From Ruminococcus sp. AM22-13 (GTDB lineage Bacteria > Bacillota > Clostridia > Lachnospirales > Lachnospiraceae), in contig NZ_QRIL01000043.1 in NCBI RefSeq assembly GCF_003471165.1, positions 1-19,785 of the forward strand: a stretch of DNA of 19,785 bases, read 5' to 3'. This document shows positions 14,792-19,785 of this stretch, piece by piece (position 1 is the stretch's first letter; each line of letters opens with the position of its first letter). The notes under the pieces are model-generated. The model saw only the letters and a program-made list of their open reading frames with translations, had not been told where the DNA came from and made no database searches. The translations under genes and the position numbers were made by a program.

Positions 14792-16579
14792 ATGAGAAGG
14801 CGCGATAAATTAAAACAAACTGGTGTTTTAAAAACAAATGGAAGTTTGATGAATAAGATTTTTAAAGTCTATATGCTGTTAATGTTTGTCTCATGTGTTG
14901 TTCTGATGGTTGTTTTCGGAATTCGTTTTTCCAGTGTTTATAACTCACAGGCAAGATCACATATGAACGATGTTACTGTAGCAGCAGAAACAGGATTGGA
15001 AGAAAGAATCAGCCAGATTGATCAGCTTTCTGTGTCGATTCTGATCAATAACAGTGTGCAAAAGAACTTAAAAGAAATCAATTATCAGACACTGGTGAAT
15101 CCGGAAAATACATCCTTTCAAACTGAAAAAGCAGCGATTTCCAGCGAAATCCGAGGAAGTGTTTTTAATGTCCCGGGAATTGTTTCGGCCAGGATTTTTT
15201 CTCTGGATAATGTGGAAGTTGTAATAGGAACCTCTGGTAAAAGAATCAAAGCAGATGATATTACAAAAGAAAAAATCTATGACCAAAATGGAGGGACACT
15301 GTGGGCAGACGATGAAGAAAATGGAATGATTGGGTTATATCGTGCCATTCTAAGTGTTGATGATTTTAAACCTATCGGATATATGATTATTGAGTGTAAA
15401 AATTCATATTTCAGCGAAAAACTTCAATCTGTTCCCAGCACGTATAAAAATCGTTTTTACCTTTTGAATAATGATATGGACATTATCGTATCCAGTGAGA
15501 AAAATATGTATGGAAATTCTTTTCCACTGGAAACGAGAGACTTTAAGAATGTAAAAATTGTCAAGGATCCCAGTACAGGAGAGAATAGCTATTTTACATA
15601 TCAGTATGTGAATAATGGATGGCTTCTGGTTTCCACTATCAATGTGGGGCAGTTGTGGAAGAATATAGGAATTGCACTGGTGAGTGTACTTATTACGTTT
15701 GGAATCGTGCTTTTGGTTTCTCTGATAATAATGAGATATGCTGCCAGAGTTATGGTAAAACCGACAAAGAAGCTGGTGGATAGTATGACTGCATATCAGG
15801 AAGGAAACTTTGATTCCCGATTCAAGGTGGAAAGTCAGGATGAGATCAGCCAGATTGGTATGGTCTATAACCAGATGGCAGATAAGGTACAGAATCTGAT
15901 AGAGAAGAATTATACGCTGGAAATTGCAAACAGAGAGGCTGAAATTGAATTTCTGAAAATGCAGATCAACCCTCATTTTTTGTATAACTGTCTGGATACG
16001 ATAAGCTGGCTTGGTTTTTCAAATGGAAACAGTGAAATAACGGATCTGGCAGTTGCTTTGGGAAAATTTCTCCGGGCAAGTATCAAAAGGGAAGACTATT
16101 ATACGGTAAAACAGGAAATGGAGGTTGTAGATAACTATTTATTTATCCAGAAATACAGATTTGGAGATAAAATAGAAATTAGACATAATATCCCTGATGA
16201 AGTACTGAATTTCTATATACCAAGCTTTATCATTCAGCCGGTTATAGAAAACAGTATCGTACATGGTCTGGAGGAACAGATAGAAAAAGGAATCCTGTGG
16301 ATCAACATTCAGCTATGTGATAACAAATATCTTCAGTTTAATCTGACGGATAATGGAAAAGGCATGGATGAAGAGCAGTTAAAACAGGTCATTCAGAATT
16401 ATAGTGATAAAAATAAAAAAAGCAGTATTGGATTGAGTAATGTATATCGAAGGTTGAATTTGTTATATGGAGAAGCATGTGAATTTCATGTGACAAGTGT
16501 AGCGGGAGAAGGAACAGAGGTGACTTTCAGGATTCCTGTAATGCAGGTACCTGGCAATCATACTCAGAATGAAATATAA
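14792..16579 (+). CDS. Sensor histidine kinase, YesM/LytS type (HisKA_6580 family)
   Basis: 595 residues from ATG 14792. TM1 is at about 23-44, followed by an extracellular sensing domain of about 240 residues (45-290), which resembles a Cache-type fold. TM2 is at about 292-315 and a HAMP linker to about 370. The kinase core has phospho-acceptor H395 in QINPHFLYN, the N box around N487 (PVIENSIVHGLEE) and the G1 box DNGKGM at 520-525. It should sense an extracellular sugar or the loaded binding protein and phosphorylate the preceding regulator. Two starts are possible: ATG 14780, which overlaps the regulator gene by 11 bases but has only AGG two bases before it, and ATG 14792 with GGAAAG four bases before it. 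The difference is four residues. Confidence 0.92.
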   Translation: MRRRDKLKQTGVLKTNGSLMNKIFKVYMLLMFVSCVVLMVVFGIRFSSVYNSQARSHMNDVTVAAETGLEERISQIDQLSVSILINNSVQKNLKEINYQTLVNPENTSFQTEKAAISSEIRGSVFNVPGIVSARIFSLDNVEVVIGTSGKRIKADDITKEKIYDQNGGTLWADDEENGMIGLYRAILSVDDFKPIGYMIIECKNSYFSEKLQSVPSTYKNRFYLLNNDMDIIVSSEKNMYGNSFPLETRDFKNVKIVKDPSTGENSYFTYQYVNNGWLLVSTINVGQLWKNIGIALVSVLITFGIVLLVSLIIMRYAARVMVKPTKKLVDSMTAYQEGNFDSRFKVESQDEISQIGMVYNQMADKVQNLIEKNYTLEIANREAEIEFLKMQINPHFLYNCLDTISWLGFSNGNSEITDLAVALGKFLRASIKREDYYTVKQEMEVVDNYLFIQKYRFGDKIEIRHNIPDEVLNFYIPSFIIQPVIENSIVHGLEEQIEKGILWINIQLCDNKYLQFNLTDNGKGMDEEQLKQVIQNYSDKNKKSSIGLSNVYRRLNLLYGEACEFHVTSVAGEGTEVTFRIPVMQVPGNHTQNEI

Positions 16580-16601
16580 ATGTTTGGTGGAGGACATGAC
16601 A

Positions 16602-18659
16602 ATGAATGCAAAACAGAACTACAAATGGAACGAACTGACAATGGGAACCTGTTATTATCCGGAGCACTGGGATAAGAAACTCTGGGCAGATGATCTTGAC
16701 AGAATGAAGAAGGCCGGAATTTCTGTGATCCGTATTGCAGAGTTTGCATGGAGCAAAGTAGAGCCAGAGGAAGGTGTTTTTACCTATGATTTCTTTGATG
16801 AATTTCTGGACCTGTGCAGTGAAAAGCAGATGAAAGTTATCTTCGGAACACCTACAGCAACTCCTCCTGCATGGCTGACAGAAAAATATCCGGAAGTCTT
16901 AAATGCACGGAAAGATGGTGTGCTTCTCAGACATGGAGGAAGAAGACATTATAATTATAACTCACCGGTTTATCAGAGACTTTGTGCAAGAGTTGTGGAG
17001 AGAGAAGCTGCTCATTATGCGAAACATCCGGCAATCGTGGGATGGCAGATTGATAATGAAATCAACTGTGAAGTGAATGAGTTTTATTCAGAGGCAGATT
17101 CTGTTGCGTTTCGTGAATTTCTCAGAAAACAGTATGGAACTCTGGAGAAATTAAATGAAGCATGGGGAACTACCTTCTGGAATCAGACTTATACAGCATG
17201 GGATCAGATTTATGTTCTGCGCCCGGTTTTAAGTCAGGGAATTAATCCTCATCAGCATCTGGATTATATCAGATTTATTTCAGAGAGTGCCCGTCATTTC
17301 TGTAAAATGCAGGCAGAGATTATCAAAAAATATGTAAAACCGGGAGACTATATCACAACAAATGGTAAATTCTGGAATCTCGACAATCATAAAATGGAGA
17401 AAGAGTCTCTTGATGTTTATTGTTATGATTCTTATCCGGATTTTGCATTTGGTCTGGATCGTGATCCGCTGCACTGTGATGATCTGAATGATCGTAAATG
17501 GTCTCATAATCTCGCAGAGGTACGTTCTATTTGCCCTCATTTTGGAATTATGGAACAGCAGTCCGGTGGAAATGGCTGGACAACCAGAATGGAAGCACCG
17601 TCTCCGCGTCCGGGACAGTTAACTCTCTGGGCAATGCAGAGTGTAGCTCATGGTGCTGATTATATTTCTTTCTTCCGCTGGAGAACTTGTACATTTGGCA
17701 CAGAAATCTACTGGCATGGAATTCTGGATTATGATAATCGTGAGAATCGTAAATACAGAGAGGTTCAGGATTTCTATAGGAAGTTAAAAGCAATTGACGG
17801 TGTATGCAATTCGGAATATAAAGCAGCATTTGCAATCGTTAAGGATTATGATAACGAATGGGATACTTCTGTAGACGCATGGCATAACAGAGTTGCAGGA
17901 GCAAGTGAGCAGGGAATCTTTAAAGCTGCTCAGCTGACACATACACCATACGATATGGTATATCTGCAGGAGGACAGTGAACTTACAGATCTGACGAAAT
18001 ATCCGGTACTGTTTTATGCACATCCGGTACTGATCAGTGAAGAACGTGTGAAACTTCTGAAAGAATATGTAGAGCAGGGAGGAACATTAGTTATCGGATG
18101 CCGTTCAGGTTATAAAGATATGAATGGCAAATGTGTGATGCTTCCACAGCCGGGGCTGCTGGCAGAACTCACCGGTACAGATGTACGTGATTTTACATTT
18201 ACAAGTCCTGCAGAAGACGAGGTATTTGCAGAGTTTGGCGATAAGAAAATACCAATGCCGGTATTTAATGATATCATTACACCGCTGGAAGGCACAAAAA
18301 CACTGGCCGTCTATGGAAACAGTTATTATGAAGGAAATCCTGCGCTTACCTGCCATGCAGTTGGCAAAGGACAGGTACTCCATCTGGGTGCAACTTTCAA
18401 TAAGGAAAATACTGAAGCATTGTTTGATTATCTGAAGATTAAAGAGCCATTTAAAGAATATATTGAAGCTCCGGAAACAGCGGAAGTGATTATGCGTGAG
18501 AAGGATGGAGAGAAATATATTTTTGTATTAAACTACCAGGCTGAAAAGATTGAATATACACTTCAGAAACCAATGATCGCACTTTATGATAAAACAGAAG
18601 CAACAGGAAGATGTTCACTTCCTGCATTTGGAACTGCTGTGTATAAAGTAATAGAATAA
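16602..18659 (+). CDS. GH42 beta-galactosidase (second paralogue)
   Basis: 685 residues, full length and cytoplasmic. The barrel starts MGTCYYPEHWDKKLWADDLDRMK, a common GH42 form. The acid/base is E153 in WQIDNE and the nucleophile is E318 in GIMEQQSGGNGW. The SFFRWRTCTFGTEIYWHGILD segment around 345-370 is the standard substrate-pocket strand. The trimerisation domain and C-terminal beta domain follow (about 395-685). I chose ATG 16602 because GGTGGAGG lies 8 bases upstream; ATG 16596 is too close, and ATG 16569 would overlap the kinase gene. The gene is 22 bases after the kinase stop, so it is co-transcribed with the sensor. It differs strongly from the first GH42 of the locus, suggesting different linkage preferences (beta-1,3, 1,4 or 1,6), which cannot be told apart from the sequence. 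Confidence 0.94.
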   Translation: MNAKQNYKWNELTMGTCYYPEHWDKKLWADDLDRMKKAGISVIRIAEFAWSKVEPEEGVFTYDFFDEFLDLCSEKQMKVIFGTPTATPPAWLTEKYPEVLNARKDGVLLRHGGRRHYNYNSPVYQRLCARVVEREAAHYAKHPAIVGWQIDNEINCEVNEFYSEADSVAFREFLRKQYGTLEKLNEAWGTTFWNQTYTAWDQIYVLRPVLSQGINPHQHLDYIRFISESARHFCKMQAEIIKKYVKPGDYITTNGKFWNLDNHKMEKESLDVYCYDSYPDFAFGLDRDPLHCDDLNDRKWSHNLAEVRSICPHFGIMEQQSGGNGWTTRMEAPSPRPGQLTLWAMQSVAHGADYISFFRWRTCTFGTEIYWHGILDYDNRENRKYREVQDFYRKLKAIDGVCNSEYKAAFAIVKDYDNEWDTSVDAWHNRVAGASEQGIFKAAQLTHTPYDMVYLQEDSELTDLTKYPVLFYAHPVLISEERVKLLKEYVEQGGTLVIGCRSGYKDMNGKCVMLPQPGLLAELTGTDVRDFTFTSPAEDEVFAEFGDKKIPMPVFNDIITPLEGTKTLAVYGNSYYEGNPALTCHAVGKGQVLHLGATFNKENTEALFDYLKIKEPFKEYIEAPETAEVIMREKDGEKYIFVLNYQAEKIEYTLQKPMIALYDKTEATGRCSLPAFGTAVYKVIE

Positions 18660-18705
18660 AAAATATTTCGAGAGTTACCGAAAGAATATAAAGACAGGGA
18701 TTGAC

Positions 18706-18793
18706 TAAAAACTGCTATAGAAACAAGAATGATATATTTGGCTTGTTATTCAAAGAAACATATATCAGGAAATGTTTGATATAGCAGTTTTTA
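18706..18793 (+). terminator. Large branched hairpin, probable terminator of the galactoside operon
   Basis: TAAAAACTGCTATA (18706-18719) pairs perfectly over 14 bp with TATAGCAGTTTTTA (18780-18793). The 60 bases between can fold into two smaller hairpins, AACAAG/CTTGTT (18722-18727 and 18742-18747) and AAACAT/ATGTTT (18756-18761 and 18772-18777), giving a three-way junction. The right arm ends in five T followed by ATTTG. It lies 46 bases after the GH42 stop. Confidence 0.65.
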
Positions 18794-18857
18794 TTTGTCT
18801 GTGTATATGACAGGAAGGATAATCTTGGTAATTTTTATCAGGTAGTTTTTTGATAGA

Positions 18858-19400
18858 TTATTCCCCAAGTAATTTCACATAACGTGCCTGATGATGAACG
18901 GCAGGGAGAAATACATTTAAAATATCATTTGTCTTTATACGGAGGCTGGAAGTGTTGATACATGGATGGCAGCCAAGATAAGCCTGGTTCAAAAGATCTT
19001 CATCAATCAGGAGCTGTACCTTATTGTCCTTGTCGTTCATCAGTCCCATAACACTTACAGAACCCGGAGTGATATCCAGTAATTCTTCCATATGTTTCTC
19101 ATTGGCAAAGGAGAGCCGGGCGGTGTTTATCTGAGAGGAGAGTTCTTTTGTTTTAAATTTCTTATCTCCTGGCATCAGCAGGAGATAGAAGTCTGTCTCC
19201 TGTCTGTTGCACAGGAAGAGGTTCTTGCACATATGTGTTCCGAATAATGCGTCTATATCCTGGCATGCTTCAATAGTCATTGCTGCCTCGTGATCTATCC
19301 GGTCATAGGAGATACCAAGAGAGTCTAATAAATCGTAAACACGTATTTCTTTTTCTAATCGCCCGGCGTTAGTGGCAGGACGTCCATTTAATAATTCCAT
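18858..19400 (-). CDS. Prolyl-tRNA editing protein (YbaK/ProX-type deacylase domain)
   Basis: 180 residues. A stand-alone aminoacyl-tRNA deacylase that should hydrolyse mischarged Ala-tRNA(Pro) (ProX/PrdX group). The visible family residues are K59 in KNLFLCN, the strand FYLLLMPGDKKFKTKELSSQI, the phrase LLDITPGSVSVMGLMND, and the GCHPCINTSS motif with H145, which corresponds to the family GxHPxxNT. No synthetase domain is attached. The gene is leftward and convergent with the galactoside operon. AAAGGA lies about 8 bases before the ATG. The related Cys-tRNA(Pro) editor YbaK lacks the HPxxNT motif, so the Ala-editing group is favoured. Confidence 0.88.
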   Translation of the reverse strand: MELLNGRPATNAGRLEKEIRVYDLLDSLGISYDRIDHEAAMTIEACQDIDALFGTHMCKNLFLCNRQETDFYLLLMPGDKKFKTKELSSQINTARLSFANEKHMEELLDITPGSVSVMGLMNDKDNKVQLLIDEDLLNQAYLGCHPCINTSSLRIKTNDILNVFLPAVHHQARYVKLLGE

Positions 19401-19630
19401 TTTTTAATTCCTTTCGCGTGATTATAAATGTAAAAGCATTGCTTTGAAGATATCTGCAGGCATTGTAGCACAGAGGTTTATAAAAAACAATATAATGGAT
19501 GGGAAGGGGATTAAAAAGAGTTCTTCTGCTTCTATAAATTGATAGTTAATGAGAAACTTTGCTCGAGATGAGCGTAGAATTTTATAAAAATGTTGTGTTT
19601 TATATATTTTTAAATAAATATGAGAAAGGG
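19401..19630. other. Gene-free AT-rich spacer
   Basis: No reading frame with a credible start and ribosome binding site. A TATAAT on the plus strand (19491-19496) has no -35 at a suitable distance, and a TATAAT on the minus strand (19421-19426) lies too close to the ribosome binding site of the editing gene to be convincing. Confidence 0.5.
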
Positions 19631-19675
19631 AAAACTGGAAACATTTTTTATTTACTTAAGTTTGTTTCCAGTTTT
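19631..19675. terminator. 12-bp-stem hairpin
   Basis: AAAACTGGAAAC (19631-19642) pairs perfectly with GTTTCCAGTTTT (19664-19675) around a 21-base loop that contains a T-run. It could terminate transcription in either direction, although no T-run follows the right arm. Confidence 0.55.
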
Positions 19676-19702
19676 GACTTGTAAAGAAATGTTACATATT
19701 AT
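19674..19702 (+). promoter_or_regulatory. Near-consensus promoter reading out of the window
   Basis: TTGACT (19674-19679), exactly 17 bases, then TATTAT (19697-19702), each 5 of 6 to consensus. It starts immediately at the end of the hairpin at 19631-19675. The start point would be near 19709, leaving about 77 bases of GC-richer leader in the window. Confidence 0.6.
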
Positions 19703-19785
19703 CTCTGAATTCTTCAAGAGAAGAGGCGCTAAGAGAAAGTTGAATGACCGCGCGTCGCATTCTCGTTACTTCAGTGATGAGTTAG

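Noticed and set aside
19692..19781. Minus-strand gene end (about 29 codons closing with TAA at 19692)
   Set aside because: An in-frame stop at 19782-19784 closes the frame on the other side, so it cannot be the end of a longer gene unless that is a broken copy.
19689..19785. Open frame starting ATG 19689 and running off the right edge
   Set aside because: It has no ribosome binding site and its ATG lies upstream of the start point of the overlapping promoter; the last bases are more likely a leader.

Overview
The window looks like a chromosomal segment of a strict-anaerobe gut Firmicute, most likely a Lachnospiraceae member (Blautia, Mediterraneibacter or Dorea type). The basis is moderate-to-low GC with strong AGGAGG ribosome binding sites, an AsrABC sulfite reductase with a Crp/Fnr regulator, a YesMN-type two-component pair inside a CUT1 sugar transporter operon, and a short inverted-repeat element of a kind I associate with this family. 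The genus cannot be fixed from the sequence alone. I saw no rRNA, tRNA, CRISPR array, transposase or phage gene.

Left end (1-2160): a leftward dicarboxylate/amino acid:cation symporter whose TM8 motif lacks the arginine that binds acidic side chains. Upstream of it lies a 168-bp MITE-like element with perfect 21-bp terminal inverted repeats. A rightward DUF3783-type small protein with its own good promoter follows.

Sulfite reductase operon (2236-6000): a Crp/Fnr-family regulator, asrA, asrB and asrC are tightly packed in one direction and end at a clear intrinsic terminator. A perfect TGTGAT-N4-ATCACA box sits about 41.5 bp before the predicted transcription start, the classical class II activator position. 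This suggests the regulator activates its own operon. The enzyme would reduce sulfite to sulfide with electrons from NAD(P)H via AsrB and AsrA.

Middle (6001-7370): a LysR regulator with a palindrome over its promoter. It is followed directly, in the same frame after its stop codon, by the last about 54 codons of a KDPG aldolase gene (eda). This is a decayed remnant and marks an old deletion. A strong terminator closes the region.

Beta-galactoside locus (7538-18793): an AraC regulator, a GH42 beta-galactosidase, a lipoprotein solute-binding protein, two CUT1 permeases, a short YesN-like response regulator, a YesM-like histidine kinase and a second, divergent GH42 beta-galactosidase, all rightward. 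Together they look like sensing, import and intracellular hydrolysis of a galactose-containing oligosaccharide. No ABC ATPase is present, so a shared MsmK/UgpC-type ATPase elsewhere is expected. Hairpins lie between several of these genes, and the locus ends in a large branched hairpin.

Right end (18858-19785): a leftward prolyl-tRNA editing (YbaK/ProX-like) protein, then a gene-free AT-rich stretch. It ends with a 12-bp-stem hairpin next to a near-consensus promoter that fires out of the window.

I found no clearly new biological system. The observations most worth checking are the regulator box at the asr operon, the eda remnant, the MITE-like element and the altered symporter motif.
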